A DNA stretch of 64,000 nt from the NCBI GenBank assembly GCA_033398695.1, contig CM065814.1:103542501-103606500 (forward strand), read 5' to 3'. The stretch comes from Orobanche coerulescens. Its lineage: Eukaryota; Streptophyta; Magnoliopsida; Lamiales; Orobanchaceae. Shown in pieces: positions 22,866-35,787 of this stretch; position 1 is the first letter of the stretch; each line of letters opens with the position of its first letter. The notes below the pieces were generated by a model. The model was not told where the DNA came from and made no database searches. It saw only the letters and a program-made list of their open reading frames with translations. Both the position numbers and the translations under genes were made by a program.

Positions 22866-23410
22866 TGAGACATGATACGTTTTATGAACTTTCGACCGTA
22901 ATTTGGATTGTTAGATGTTCGTACGACGTGAGATGAATTCTCTATTATTTCTTCTGTTAAAGGTTCGAGATTTGCAACGTGATTAATCGAAGGAGTGACC
23001 TTCGAGTGTATTGATATTCATCGTAGTTTTATCCTTGTCATCGATTCGAGGCAAGTACCTTATTTATGTTTTACGTGTTGATGTTATACATATTGTCGTG
23101 CATATGTGTCATTGTTGTATGTCCACCTCGTATTGGTCCTACGGGATCATCTTGGGATCTATGCTAGCGTGCGCTGGATCATCGGACAGGTTTTTCCACC
23201 TCGTGTCGGTCGGACGGGATCATTTTGGGATCTAGGCAGTGAACGCTGGATCATCGGAATTACCATGTGTATGTTGTGATGTCATGTTGTGGTTATCATT
23301 CGTGTATGATATTTATGAGTTTCTCGTAGGAAGAGGCTCGTTCGTATTTTCTCATTTATGTTAGTTTTATTCTTCGTGAATCGTTGAATAATATGTTGTG
23401 GTACTTGTAC

Positions 23411-23458
23411 TAGCATCGTTATGCTAACCCCTTCGGGGGTGAACATTTGTTTATGTTC
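23411..23458 (+). other. Three-hairpin chain, E2 5' LTR
   Basis: Hairpin I is TAGCAT/ATGCTA (loop cgtt); II is ACCCC/GGGGT with a TTCG loop; III is GAACAT/ATGTTC. Stem bases differ from those of E1 yet pair, at the same distance (about 330-380 bp) from the LTR end. Confidence 0.6.
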
Positions 23459-23795
23459 AGGATCTAGGAGAGCAGGAAAACAACCACTGGACCTGCATGA
23501 CGACGAAGGTGCAGAGTGATGTTCCGGCCGGGTTCAATTGTTTGTTGTTTGTGTTGTTTTTAATAAGTACTCGAGTACGTCGTCGTTTGTGATATTGGAT
23601 TTGGTGATGTATTAATATTCTTCATTTGGATGTTTGTATTTTCGATATTTGCCCAGAACTATTGTATTTTATTTCAGTTACTTTCAAATGTTGGCATCTG
23701 TTATTTTCTTTTCATTTCTTCAGCCTTGTAAATTCTTATGTAAAGGATTTTCGGCGCTGTAATATTCCTGAATATATCGGGGGTGTTACAGAATA

Positions 23796-23807
23796 TGGTA
23801 TCAGAGC
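23796..23807 (+). other. Primer-binding site (tRNA-iMet type), E2
   Basis: TGGTATCAGAGC, five bases after the 5' LTR. Confidence 0.93.
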
Positions 23808-24025
23808 AAAGATTATGGATATCTTGGCCATTGGGTTAAAATAGGAGTCATATATGCTTTTTGAGGTAACCGGCCATGAATAACATCACTGTTCTGCCTA
23901 CGTCTTCGTGCGAATGGTGGTTGTGAGTCCCTAAGCTCTATCTCGTCATTTACATGTTATACCTCTTTATACTTGAACATTAAAACGATATTGTTTCCTG
24001 TATATTGAGTATTTATGCTTACAGT

Positions 24026-25290
24026 ATGTTGAGAGGTGGACGTGGACGTGGTCGCTGTCGCGGACGCGGACGAAGGAATGCTGAAATAGAAGCTTCGCCT
24101 TCTAATCAGGCCAGCCACAGCTCAGGAGAGCCACAAAGATCTATTAACAATGAACTAGAACTTGCTGTGCCCGAAATCCTTCGTCAGGTGGTCAACCAGA
24201 TGACTCAGTTTGCCCAGGTCGTGGACCGAATGCAGGTGGCAGTAGGATTACAACAGGGAGATAGACAGTAAGGTATCCCAGACATGGGAAATCGAGGCGA
24301 CCGATGGCTGCAAGAGGTGGCGAAGATGTAACCACCCAAATTCGACGGCTTTTCTGAGACACCAACGTGGGATCATTGGTTAAAAGAACTGGAGAAAATT
24401 TTTGCCGGGATTAATTGCCCAGACGACCGGAGAGCCTTTATTGCTCAGTACTTTCTGATAGGGGAAGCGTCCGAGTGGTGGGAAGCCATCCGTCCTGTAG
24501 ATCATGATGCCGACTGGGGAGAATTTAAATTGATGATGGAAGCTCAGTACTGCCCTCGTCCGGCGAAGGAAGCCAAAGTTCAGGAGTTTTTCTCCGCGCA
24601 GCCTTCGGATATGCCAGTATCTCAGGCGATTAAGACGTTTAACCAGCAGCTGGTATTTGTTCGACATCTGGTTAGAACAGATACAGAAATGATGATCCAT
24701 TTTGATATGAGAATGAAACCAGAGATTCAGAGGTACATGTCCGGTTTCGAATGTACCACTCTCCGTTAATATCAGGATAAAGCATGGGCGTATGAAATCA
24801 AAGAAGCAGCGATGGAAAAGTTTGCAGAATTCAAGAAGCAGAAAGTCCCTGGTAGTTTCACAGAGCACAAGAGCAGTGGGCCCCGCAAGGCCCACTCATC
24901 ATTTTATTCTTTCAAGAAACCCCTGCATCCATCCAAGGGTGGGAAGAACTCCGGAGAAGTATCAGCCACGACGGATGCAACCAAGAAGTGCTTTAACTGT
25001 GGTCGGACAGGACATTTTCGATGAGATTGCTCATTTCCCGCCGTGACTTGTTATGATTGTGGTCGAGAGGGACATCGTGTGGTGTTCTGTGAAGAGGTTG
25101 CAAAATATTTTAGAGCCCGTACATCACAACCTGCTCAGAAGGAAGCAAGTATTCAGCAGACACAACAAAGTGTTCAGCTGCCCCAAAATTTTGGTCGCGG
25201 ACGAGGCAGAGGACAGTTGGACAGAAAGGGGACATCTAGTGCTGGATCCGTACCCCCACGTCTATACGAGATAAGGAGGGCAGACGATTA
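24026..25290 (+). pseudogene. gag: E2 gag (retrotransposon gag domain plus two CCHC knuckles)
   Basis: This is the capsid/nucleocapsid protein of the element. The start is set at the ATG of a Gly/Arg-rich N-terminus (MLRGGRGRGR). The gag domain follows (PPKFDGF, WDHWLKELEKIF, ASEWWEA at about 24333-24490; then a helical region to about 24760). After it come a basic linker and two knuckles, CFNCGRTGHFR and CYDCGREGHR, near 24991 and 25048. The first knuckle lacks its last Cys context because a TGA (25022-25024) replaces a codon. Further in-frame stops lie at 24269, 24329, 24767 and 25289, all in one reading frame, so decay here is mainly by point mutation. Confidence 0.9.
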
Positions 25291-25299
25291 GTATGCTGC

Positions 25300-28200
25300 T
25301 ATCGCATCAGGTACTGTTCAGATCCTTTCACAACCTGTTAGCATTTTATTCGATACAGGAGCTACGCATTCACTTATATCCATAATTGTGAGCCTTTGTT
25401 GTAGATTTACCGAGTGGAGAGAGGATTGTGGGAAATTTAGAAACTAGAGATTTTCCTGTAGCAATTGAAGGTAGAGAGTGGCCCTCAAATCTGATTGTGA
25501 TAGAAATGCAAGGAGACGACCTGATAGTCGGAGATGATTGGCTTAATCGATATGGAGCTATTGTAAACTACCAAAAGAGGAATATCTCGGTGATAGCTGA
25601 TGATGGTTCCAAAATACTGTTTGAGGTATGGAGACCAGGAAGCTCAGGAAAGATGATCAAGGCGATGAAAGCTGTCAAATTGTTGAAACAGGGCTGTACC
25701 GGATACTGGTGTTACACAATGAAGAAGGAAGACGAAAAAGTGGAACTTTCATCCATTCCTGTGGTGAACGAATTTCCGGATGTATTTCCTGACGAATTAC
25801 CTGGACTACCTCCACGACGGGATGTAGAATTTACCATCGAGCTGGAACCAGGAGCTACACCAATTTCTAAGGCACCGTATCGTATGGCACCTACTGAGAT
25901 GTACGAATTGAAGAAGCGACTGGAAGAGTTACTGGACAAAGGCTACATCCAGCCAAGCATTTCGCCCTCGGGTGCACAGTTCTTTTTGTCCGGAAGAAGG
26001 ATGTATCGCTTCGATTGTGTATTGACTATCGAGAGCTGAACAAGATGACGATCAAGAACAAGTATCCGTTGCCACGGATTAATGATTTGTTTGACCAGTT
26101 ACAAAGAGCAACAGTGTTTTCTAAGATCGATCTGAGGTCGGGATATCATCAGTTGAGGATTAAGGAATCCGATGTTCCAAAATCAGCATTCAGAACTCGC
26201 TACGGACACTATGAGTTTGTAGTGATGCCGTTTGGTCTCACTAATGTACCTGCTGTATTTATGCAATTGATGAACCGAGTGTTCATAGAGTATTTGGACA
26301 AATTCATGGTCATATTTATTGATGACATTCTGGTTTATTCCAAGAACTCGTAAAAGCATGCACAGCATTTGCGGATCGTTTTAGACCTTTTGAGAAACGA
26401 GCAATTGTACGCCAAGCTTTCTAAGTGTGACTTATGGCTAAAGGAAGTAATGTTCCTCGGTCATATGGTATCAGCAGAAGGAGTCCGAGTAGATCCCCAG
26501 AAAATTGAAGCAGTTATGGATTGGAAATCTCCTAAAAACGTGAAAGAAGTTAGAAGTTTCTTAGGACTTGCAGGGTATTATCGTCGGTTTGTGGAAGGGT
26601 TTTCCAAAATTACCCGTCCACTTACTCAATTACTATAGAAAACCCAAAATTTTGAGTGGAACGAAATGTGTCAGACTAGCTTTGATGAATTGAAGAAGAG
26701 ATTGACGACGGCACCAATTTTAGCACTACCACAGGGAACTGGAGGATTCATAGTTTACAGTGACGCTTCAAACCAAGGTCTCGGGTGTGTGTTGATGCAT
26801 AATGAGAAGATGATCGCCTACGCATCACAACAGCTGAAGCCTTATGAAGTAAATTACCCAACGCATGATTTGGAGCTGGTAGAGGTAGTTTTTGCTTTAA
26901 AAATCTGGAGACATTACTTGTACGGGACTCACTGTCGAATCATTACAGATCACAAGAGTCTCAAATACATCTTCAGTCAGAAGGAGTTAAACATGCGGCA
27001 AAGGAGATGGCTGGAACTGATTAAGGACTATGACTTGGAGATTCTTTATCATCCAGGCAATGCGAATGTAGTGGCGGATGCACTAAGCCGCAAGCCTGTT
27101 TTTATTCGAATGCTGGAGACTCTCACCTCCCAGATCAACATTCAATGGGAATTGATTCGTGAAGGAATTGAAATATGGTTGCAACCAAGAACAACTGTGT
27201 GTGATGGAAATAACTTCATCGTTAACCGAAGAAATCAAATCTAAGAAATTGGATGATCCTCTGATGATTCGGTTACGCGATGAAGTGGACAAGGGAAAAG
27301 CCCCAGGATTTGTAATTCATGATGATGGAGTCTTGAGATTTCAGAACCGACTTTATATTCCCGATGTCGATGTTTTGAAGCAAACAATTCTGAAGGAAGC
27401 TCACAGTATGCCCTATTCTATCCACCCGGGCACCAGTAAGATGTATAAGGATCTGAAGTAGAATTTCTGGTGGGGCAACATGAAGAAAGACGTAGCCAAT
27501 TACGTCTCGAAATGTTTGGTTTGTCAGCAGGTTAAGATCGAGCATCAACGACCTGCTGGAATGCTGAAGTCGCTCCCGATTCCTGAATGGAAGTGGGAGG
27601 ACATATCGATAGACTTTATCACCAATATGCCTAAGACCAGAATAGGGATGAACATGATTTGGGTGATAGTTGATCGTTTAACCAAATCAGCTCATTTTCT
27701 AGGCATTAAGGACACTTGGGAACCAGAGAAGTTGGCACGAGTGTTTATTGTAGAGATAGTCCGATTGCATAGTACGCCGAAGACCATTATTTCTGACCGA
27801 GACGGTCGCTTTGTGTCTCATTTTTGGAAAGCAGTTCATAAAGCCCTGGGAACCGAATTGAACTTCAGCACAGCTTATCATCTACAGATAGACGGACAAT
27901 CCGAAAGGACTATTCAAATAGTGGAAGATATGCTGAGGGATTGTGCCTTAGATTGGTCAACTGATTGGGAAGTTCATCTACCGTTGATTGAATTCACCTA
28001 CAACAATAGTTGGCATGCTTCCATTAAGATGGCACCATTCGAGGCATTATACGGGAGGAGATGCAGATCGCCCCTATGTTGGGATGATTCATTAGACTTG
28101 ATCGGGACGGAATCGGAATTGATCATACAGACACGAAAAAAGATAGCCTTGATTCGCGAAAGACTGTTAACCGCCCAGAGTCGACAGAAATCTTAAGCAG

Positions 28201-28652
28201 ACGTGCGCCGTCGCCCATTAGAGTTCAGTATTAGAGATCACGTGCTTTTAAAGGTTTCTCCTACTCGGGGAATCTTTCATTTCGGGAGAAAGGGAAAGCT
28301 GAGTCCGTGATATATCGGACCATTCGAGATTCTTGAGAGAGTTGGAGAGTTAGCATATAGGTTGGCATTACCGCCGTCATTGAGACATGTTCATAATGTA
28401 TTCCACGTATCCCAGTTACGGAAGTATATACCAGATCTTAGTCATGTCATTGATTTTGGCAAGATCGAAATCGCTCAGGATGGGATGTTTGAAGAGAGAC
28501 CGATCAGGATACTCGAGAGTCGAGTTAAGCAATTGAGAAACAAACCGATCGCTTTGGTTAGGGTTCAATGGTTGTGCCACGGAGTGGAAGAAGCCACTTG
28601 AGAAACGGAAGAAAACATGAGATCCAGATATCCAGAGTTATTTACGTCTTGA
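25300..28652 (+). pseudogene. pol: E2 pol: protease, RT, RNase H, integrase, chromodomain
   Basis: Domains run in gypsy order. The aspartic protease has its catalytic DTGA at about 25352. RT runs from about 25750 (LPPRRDVEF) through [16 protein letters not shown] to the catalytic FIDD at about 26311. RNase H begins with [11 protein letters not shown] near 26755. Integrase has an HHCC zinc finger (H.GTSKMY, then CLVCQQ) at about 27424-27530 and core aspartates in IDFIT and SDRDGRF, then the Glu in QSERT (about 27897). A chromodomain lies at about 28545-28650. Frameshifts occur near 25390, 25978 and 27200. Stops occur at 26351, 26636, 27459, 28194, 28308 and 28599. Pol supplies reverse transcription and integration, and the chromodomain is thought to steer insertion to heterochromatin. 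This copy is inactive. Confidence 0.93.
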
Positions 28653-28669
28653 GTTTCGGGACAAAACTC

Positions 28670-28687
28670 CTTTTTAGAAGGAGAGTA
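28670..28687 (+). other. Polypurine tract, E2
   Basis: The purine run agaaggagag directly before the 3' LTR start TGTAATATCC serves as plus-strand primer. Confidence 0.75.
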
Positions 28688-28835
28688 TGTAATATCCGGA
28701 TTAATTATTGAGTATTTCATATGTAATTGAACCCTGTATTATTCAGATTTGTGGTAACGATAATCGAAGTATGATATTTCTCATATTCGTATCTATGTGC
28801 ATGATAATATATGTATTTTCACATGCAAACACGTG

Positions 28836-29186
28836 ATAACGTACGCTACGAAGTGAGCATAGCGTACGTTATATGCTAAGATTAGCGTATGCTACGAATG
28901 AAGCGTAGCGTACGTAAGACAACAAATAATTGAGCAGGGCGGCTAGCACATGAGCCAGCTGGTGGTGGGCTCGACCAGATACTTACCAGATTCGTACAGC
29001 ATGAACCTGGACACTTTTTAAGTCAACGGATGTTAACGTACGCTAAGGTAAGTACGTAGCGTATGCTAATGGTATTGGTTACGTACGTAACATGATAAGT
29101 GTAGCGTATGTAATGAAGTTCAGAAACAAGACAGTAAGCTATTTTGGACGATAACGTACACTATGAGCAAAGGCTAGCGTACGTTA
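28836..29186. repeat. CpG-palindrome cluster A, E2 3' LTR
   Basis: Counterpart of 21427-21780, ending just before the TATA box. Confidence 0.8.
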
Positions 29187-29198
29187 TGCTGAGAAAGT

Positions 29199-29205
29199 TA
29201 TAAAT
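29199..29205 (+). promoter_or_regulatory. LTR TATA box, E2 3' LTR
   Basis: TATAAAT after cluster A, identical to the 5' LTR site. Confidence 0.65.
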
Positions 29206-29959
29206 GGGACAGCACCCCATTTCATTTCATTCATTTCTTTCACTTGGCTTTCAACATACTTCATCCCCAGAGAGTTCCCAGCCACCTTAAACACCTTTAG
29301 ATCACTTAATACTTGGTCATTGAAGATTGGAGATTACTTATACTTGATCATTGAAGTGGAGAATCATCTTTAATTGGCATACAAGCAACCAGAGTTGGAT
29401 TCTACCTATTATCTCAGCATTTTCTTCATCTTCAGGTATGTTATGCTATCTCCAAGTTTGAATTCGTATTCTTAAGGATTATTTGATCATGCTATCAAGG
29501 ATATTAAGTTTCATAGATGATTTATTCAACCAAACATCATGTTTAGGAAATTGGGATGATTATGCTTAAGTTACCAATGTTGAGAACATTATAGTTGGAA
29601 CCTTGTTACTGTTTTGACAAACAATAAGAGTAGTGTTATTAGTTGGATAATCCATATTAAATGGTGTTGCCATATTGATCGTAGACTTGGATTTGATATC
29701 ACTTTTGCTAAATGGACTTAAGAAAGAATCATCGAAGGTTGTATCCTTTCTTATAAGTTGGATTTGTTAGGTCATCTTTAAGATAAAGTTTGAATGTAAT
29801 GATGATATTGGAAACAAGCGCATCAACCTTAGATCACCCAAACTTCACATGATAATTGTAATCGAGATTGAATATAGTGTTGTGATGGTATACGTATCCT
29901 TGAATTTGAAGATGTTTTAATCTGTAGGATCATTCATAATTGTATGAGCATGATATGTA

Positions 29960-30265
29960 TGAGGATAACGTACGTTGAGGATTTCGTACGCTACATCACC
30001 AATCGGGACAGTCGTCTGCTCAGTGAGAAACTGTCATGTGTGTTTTTAGCGTGCGCTAAGCTCTGTAGCTTACGTACGCTAATGGGCAGAATTAACATAC
30101 GCTACGTTTGGTATGTAACGTATGTTATATCATCAGACGAGTCAGTCGACTGATCAGAGAGGAACTATCGATGCATGGTTAGCGTACGCTAGACTTCGTA
30201 GCTTACGTACGCTAACGAGTAGGCTTAACGTACGCTACAAAGGGTATGTAACGTACGTTATGCAG
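29960..30265. repeat. CpG-palindrome cluster B, E2 3' LTR
   Basis: Counterpart of 22555-22865. It includes an intact ttagcgtacgctag where the 5' LTR reads ttatcatacgctag. Confidence 0.75.
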
Positions 30266-30810
30266 GTCAGAAAGGATACGTTTTATGAACTTTCGACCGT
30301 AATTTGGATTGTTAGATGTTCGTACGATGTGAGATGAATTCTATATTATTTCTTCTGTTTAAGGTTCGAGGATTGCAACGTGATTAATTGAAGGAGCGAC
30401 CTTCGAGTGTATTGATATTCGTCGGAGTTTTACCCTTGTCATCGATTCGAGGCAAGTACCTTATTTATGTTTTACGTGTTGATGTTATATATATTGTCGT
30501 GTATATGTGTCATTGTTGTATGTCCACCTCGTGTTGGTCCGACGGGATCATCTTGGGATCCATGCTAGCATGTGCTGGATCATCGGACAGTTTTTCCACC
30601 TCATGTTGGTCCGACGGGATCATCTTGGGATCTAGGCAGTGAACTCTGGATCATCGGAATTACCATATGTATGTTGTGATGTCATGTTGTGATTATCATC
30701 CGTGTATTATATTTATGAGTTTCTCGTAGGAAGAGGCTCATTCGTATTTTCTCATTTATATTAGTTTTGTTCTTTGTGAATCGTTGAATAACATGTTGTG
30801 GTACTTGTAT

Positions 30811-30858
30811 TAGCATCGTTGTGCTAACCCCTTTGGAGGTGAATATTTGTTTATGTTC
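30811..30858 (+). other. Three-hairpin chain, E2 3' LTR
   Basis: Compared with 23411-23458, hairpins I and III each carry one change that turns an A-U or C-G pair into a G-U pair. Hairpin II carries a C-A mismatch. Confidence 0.55.
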
Positions 30859-31190
30859 AGGATCTAGGAGAGCAGGAAAACAACCACTGGAGCTGCATGA
30901 CGACGAGGGTGCAGAGTGATGTTCCGGCCAGGTTCAATTGTCTGTTGTTTGTGTTGTTTTTAATAAGTACTCGAGTACGTCGTCGTTTATGATGTTGGAT
31001 TTGGTGATGTATTAATATTCTTCATTTGGATGTTTGTATTTTCGATATTAGCCCAGAACTGTTGTATTTTATTTCAGTTACTTTCATATGTTGGCATCTG
31101 TTATTGTCTTTTCATTTCTTCAGCCTTGTAAATTTTTATGTAAAGGATTTACGGTGCTGTAATATTCCTGAATATATCGGGGGTGTTACA

Positions 31191-31475
31191 AAATCGATAG
31201 GCGTTGATGTTGTGTATATATCCAATGGAAATGCAGTCAACTGTTTTTGGGCCTATTTTGACTTTCTTAGGTGTAGGTATCAGCACCTTTGCTAGACACC
31301 CCCACACCTTTGTTTACAAACTCTTTATGAAAATTCATAAAGAGTTTTATCCCCGTTCTTACGGCATATCTTGTTTAAGAGGTAATTCATTGTTAAGATG
31401 GCTTCTCCCCAAATATTTTGCGGCAGAACTGGATTTAGCAGTATCACATTCATCATCTCTTTTAGAGTGCGATTC
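31191..31475 (-). pseudogene. pol: Ty1/copia integrase fragment, right side of E2 insertion
   Basis: The minus strand from about 31475 down reads as the C-terminal part of a copia integrase core (KEMMN, LPQNIWGEAILT, NYLLNK, DKTLYEF, then a frameshifted WGCLAKV-like stretch and the PKTVD..IGY region). It ends at RF just before E2. The continuation lies at 21190-21275. Integrase inserts copia cDNA; this copy is truncated, frameshifted and split. It may belong to the element whose LTR is at 31958-33857, which has the same orientation. Confidence 0.85.
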
Positions 31476-31957
31476 TTATATCCCGCCACATAATTATATT
31501 TTAGTCAAATTAAATCCAATTTAATTTGTGGGAAATTAATTTACCGAATGAAATATAAAAATGGAGTCGGAAAACACAAGGCTCGGGCCAGGCACGCGGC
31601 CTGGCAGGGGCTGCCCATCCCTAGCCAAGCATCCGAGCATGTTGCTCGGTTGCTGCCTACTGCTCTCGGTAGCCTCCCGGCAGGCCCCAGCTGTCGGGTC
31701 CGGCCACTTTTCCGGCTCGTCTTTTCGTCCCGAATTGAAAAATAATATTTTTCTTATTTTTTATATTACACATATAAATCAGTTTTTAAAAGAAAAATAG
31801 ATTTATATTATAACATTAAATCATGAAAAATAAATTTTTAGATGAACAATGAAACATTAACAATTAAAACAATTATGATTCTAAATCATAATAATAACCA
31901 AGCATTCCAAATGCAAATATCGAATATACGACCGCATAGACCTCTCTTAGATGCTAC
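31476..31957. other. Remnant DNA with a GC-rich patch; no gene
   Basis: The GC-rich patch (31575-31735, repeated ggcacgcggcctggca-like words) sits in AT-rich flanks. Short frames over it show no recognisable domain. Expected copia gag and protease sequence is absent. Confidence 0.5.
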
Positions 31958-33857
31958 TGTTGGGATTCAGTGATTCAAATCGAGTTAGGCAGCGGAAAAG
32001 AAACCAATCTAACCGGTAAAACCAAACCCCTAAACGGATCGATCAAGCATCGTCTAAATAAATATAAATTGATGAAGATAAAATTAAAAAGTCATACCCT
32101 CGTAGACCTTTGATAATATCTTCTTGATTCCGAGTACGAACACGAATCCAATCGGATGAGCTTTTGGAAATTCACGAGCACTGAAAGCGTCGGGCTTTTA
32201 CGTATCATGGGTCGAAAGATGACCGGAAGATATTTCTATCAATTTATACTCTAAGTATACGGCTAGAAATTGATAGAATTAGCATAAATATATTTTATAA
32301 ATACTCTAAGTATTTTATAAAAAAATATTTTCTCTCAAAATACACTTAGAATTCAAATGTATAAAGCCTGAGAATTTCCTCTTTTATCCCTCAAAACTCA
32401 TGGCCAAACTCACTTCAAAGTGTCAAGTATTTTGATGATGATGCTGGTTCTTGTTTTATAACAAAAACAACTCACACCACCAAATACACTTAAACTTTAA
32501 TTATACAGCATGTATAATTAAAGTCTCCACAAATTAAATAAAATATCAAGACAAAAATAATGATAATAAACCATGTTAGGTGAGTATGGGGGGCAAGGAA
32601 GTATATTTTGGTTTTGGTTCATTTTGGTCCGTAAAACGGACCCTCATGTATCTAATACGATAGATAAACCTTGGTACATTTCAATATTAATACAATTAAT
32701 CAATCAAATTAATTAATCATATTAAAAATAAATTTTGTAAGAAATAATATGAATAAATTAATTACACAATAATTTATTTAATTCATGGAACTGATTTAAT
32801 TTATCCAATAAATTAATTTAGACGTCCAATGTCCAATATTAACCAAGAAAGAATAAGGTAAACATAATCCGTCGTTACTTCCTCCCCGACTCGGTAGGTT
32901 CGTCTCAGTTAGCATTGGGGGGATCCAATGAGTGTTAGCACCACTTAGCTAGTCTCGTGGTCCACAACATAACCTAACTGAGAACGAATGATGGGATCAT
33001 TCCAAAACCCTTATGTCGTGAATACCATATACGTATAAATACTTCAATAATATATCCTAGTCAAGTATTAGGGTCACGGTAAAGTCAAACCCTATTTCAA
33101 CTTGACTCTATGCATTTGTTAATACAAACCGAGATCGCAGAGCTCCCGTGTATCAAAAACAACTAGCTCTAAATGCTTTGGCCAAAGACTTATGATCTCA
33201 TTTGCCATTAACCGCATAGGACATTTACCTGCTCACTTAGAGGAGAAAGAATCCTATCTTGGTATTCAGTAGAGACTGCTACTTGCCCACTAAGTTGCAC
33301 TTCGAGGTTAATCCCACCAATCGGTGATTGGATCGAACAACTCTAATGACTAACTTAACGTCACAAGCACATCTCCTACTGAAACCTTAAGTCAAAGGTC
33401 CATGTATACCTATCACAACCTTTGGATTCAGTTATTGATAATCCCTAAATGATATCCATGTGACCAAATCGAGGTGAGTCGTGTTCGAGTATACTAATCC
33501 CATTAGCATACCTAAAACGTATGCTCCCACTAATCCTTAGTGAAGACAGACCGTATACATATCATAGTACACGTTATACAAGACTTGTCTAAACTTACTG
33601 CCCAGTTAAGTTTTATCGACTTGCGAATCAATTAAGAATTCGAGCCATAAATACTTCCAGTGCCAATTCCTTATCTCCATAAGGAGTGGAATGTTTGCTC
33701 TCGAATGCAAGGACTATTATTCTATATACTAAATCACGATGCCAATGATAAATAATATAGTAATTATAAATGCCTTATTTAATAAATGTTCATAATTACA
33801 ATATAATGCTCTCACTCTCTCATCCTCTGAGTGGCATTCAAGGGCATATTCCTAACA
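31958..33857 (-). repeat. Ty1/copia-type LTR (about 1.9 kb)
   Basis: On the minus strand it begins TGTTAGGAATATGCCC at 33857 and ends CCCAACA at 31958, both usual for plant copia LTRs. It lies in the right order and orientation to be the 5' LTR of the copia remnant at 31191-31475. The 5-bp flanks do not match and no primer site follows, so it is either an eroded 5' LTR or a solo LTR. Confidence 0.6.
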
Positions 33858-35390
33858 GTAGGAATATCTAATATTTTACTCCGTCATCTCTCTACCATAT
33901 TTCTCGCTCTAGAATTACCACCCTATTAATATTTGACTTTCAATCCCTCATCTCTCTTTCCACTTTCTCTCTCTAGAATTACCGCTAAAAAATAATTGGT
34001 AAAAACATTCAACTTTCTACCCTCATCTTTCTACTCACTTTTCCACTCTATAACTACCAACATAAGTAATTAGTATCAACATTCAACTTTATACTCCACC
34101 TTTCTACTCAATTTCTCACTCTAGAATTACCACCTCAAGAAATCTATATCAACATTCAACTATTTTACTCTCCATCTCTCTAACCACTATCTCTTTCATG
34201 AATTACTACACCTCAAGTAATCAGTATTAATATTCATCTTTTTAGTTATCCAAACTATCTGTCCACTTTCTCTCTGAAGAATTAGCACCTCAATTATGAA
34301 CATTCAACCTTTTAATTTCGAGTCTCTTTATCCAATTTCTCAATCTAGAATAACCACCTCAAGTAATCGATATTGACATTCAACTTTTTTCCCCATATAT
34401 CTACCCACTTTGTCTCTTTAGAATTGCACCTCTAAGTAATTGGTACCAACATTCGACATTCTAGTCCTCATCTCTCTACCTAGTTTCTCTCTCAAAAATT
34501 ACCACCCAAATAATCGGTACCAACATTCAATTTTGTACTCCCGATCTTTTCACTCATTATATCACTCTAAAATTACATCTCCAAGTTATCGGCACTAGTA
34601 TTCGACTATTTAGTCTCGCATACCCACCTATTTTCTTTCTAGAATTACCATCCGGAGCTAACAGAACCAACACTCAACTTTCTAGTCTCTCCTCTCTCTA
34701 CCCACTTTCTCTCTTTTGAATTACCATCTTAAACAATCGGTATCAATATTCAACTTTTTAGTCCCAACTCTCTACTCACTTTGTCGCTCTATAATTGCTA
34801 CTCCAAGTCATCGAAATTAATACTTGGCCTTTAGCCCCCATCTCTTTACCCACTTTACCTCGCTAGAATTACCACCGAATAAATCAGTATCAAGATTCAA
34901 TTTTTACACCCTATCTTTCTACCAACTATTCTCTCATGCCCCCTATAACTAGTATTAAGGTTTGACTTTTTACTTTCTCTTATCTCTTCCCACTCTCTCT
35001 TTAGAAATACCATACCAAGTAACATTCAATTTTTTACACAACTCTCTCTATAATTACGACTCTATTTAATTGACACCAATATTCAACTTTCTATATCCCC
35101 TCTCTCTACTCACCTTCTCTCTCTAGAACAATCAACACAAGTAATCGACACCAACATTTGACTTTTTAGTCCCCCTCGCCCTACTCATTTTCTCTCTCTA
35201 CAGTTATCAACGCAACTAATCGATAATAATATTCTACTTTTAAGTCCCCATCTACTTTGCCACTTTCTAATTATGGAATTATCACACCAAACAACATTCA
35301 ACATTTTATACTCCTCTCTCTACAATTGTCACTCCAAGTAATCAACACTAGTATTCAACTTTAATTTCCCATCTCCCGATCAACTTTCTT
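33858..35390. repeat. Minisatellite array, left arm (about 75-bp units)
   Basis: Roughly twenty degenerate units share ctctctctagaattacca, aagtaatcggtatcaacattcaa and cccatctctctacc. The array resumes at 52283 after the nested elements. Confidence 0.85.
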
Positions 35391-35752
35391 TGTAACACCC
35401 CCAAATCCCATTGGGTTATTACAGTGCTGTGGACCCCACACCCAGAGATCCACCAGGCGAATATGACTAAAGTACCTTAAATTAACCAACAAGGGGATCA
35501 CAATCCCTACCATGATATCCGACACAATATTCCGATAAGGAATTTCAACGACGACGATGGGCCAACATGGCAAAAAATAAAAATACAACAATATCCACGA
35601 GCATCTGCTCGGGTAATACATAATGACAATGACTGACAAACTCGAGAACACTCCAACTTACTGACCAACATGAACAACTCGGACTAGTATCGCTCGAATG
35701 CCTCGTCGCCATCATCATGCCCCTGTGTCTCAACTCTCTCCTCGCAAGCACC

Positions 35753-35787
35753 TAAAACATGAAAACATGTTCCGCCCCCACGGGGTC
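35753..35787 (-). other. Hairpins II and III, E4 LTR
   Basis: Minus strand: ACCCC/GGGGG with a short loop, then GAACAT/ATGTTT, about 360-400 bp from the LTR end as in E1-E3. Hairpin I is only a weak 4-bp stem here. Confidence 0.5.

Larger units (their letters stand above)
21276..23790 (+). repeat. E2 5' LTR (2515 bp)
   Basis: It begins TGTAATATCC and ends GGTGTTACA. It holds palindrome cluster A (21427-21780), a TATA box (21790-21796), cluster B (22555-22865), a GGCAAG motif (23050), a degenerate 75-bp direct repeat (about 23122-23265, gatcatcttgggatct) and the hairpin chain (23411-23458). Confidence 0.93.
21276..31190 (+). mobile_element. E2: full-length Ty3/gypsy chromovirus, Tekay-like, decayed
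   Basis: A complete LTR-gag-pol-LTR structure: 5' LTR 21276-23790, tRNA-iMet primer site 23796-23807, gag about 24026-25290, pol about 25300-28652, polypurine tract at about 28670-28687, 3' LTR 28688-31190. The order PR-RT-RH-IN and a C-terminal chromodomain mark it as a chromovirus; the chromodomain sequence (RVQW, then RSRYPELF) and long LTRs fit the Tekay/Del lineage. The target duplication is imperfect (aaata on the left, aaatc on the right). The interrupted copia frame shows that aaatc was the original. Many stops and frameshifts make it non-autonomous now. Confidence 0.93.
28688..31190 (+). repeat. E2 3' LTR (2503 bp)
   Basis: Collinear with the 5' LTR, with small indels (for example a shortened site at about 29970). 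The internal palindrome sites are better preserved here at several positions. Confidence 0.93.

Noticed and set aside
31958..33857. Clean solo LTR with target duplication
   Set aside because: The 5-bp flanks (gctac and gtagg) do not match as direct repeats, so only an LTR of uncertain context is claimed.
33858..35390. Possible CRISPR-like array
   Set aside because: Units are contiguous and degenerate with no exact repeat/spacer alternation; it is a plant minisatellite.
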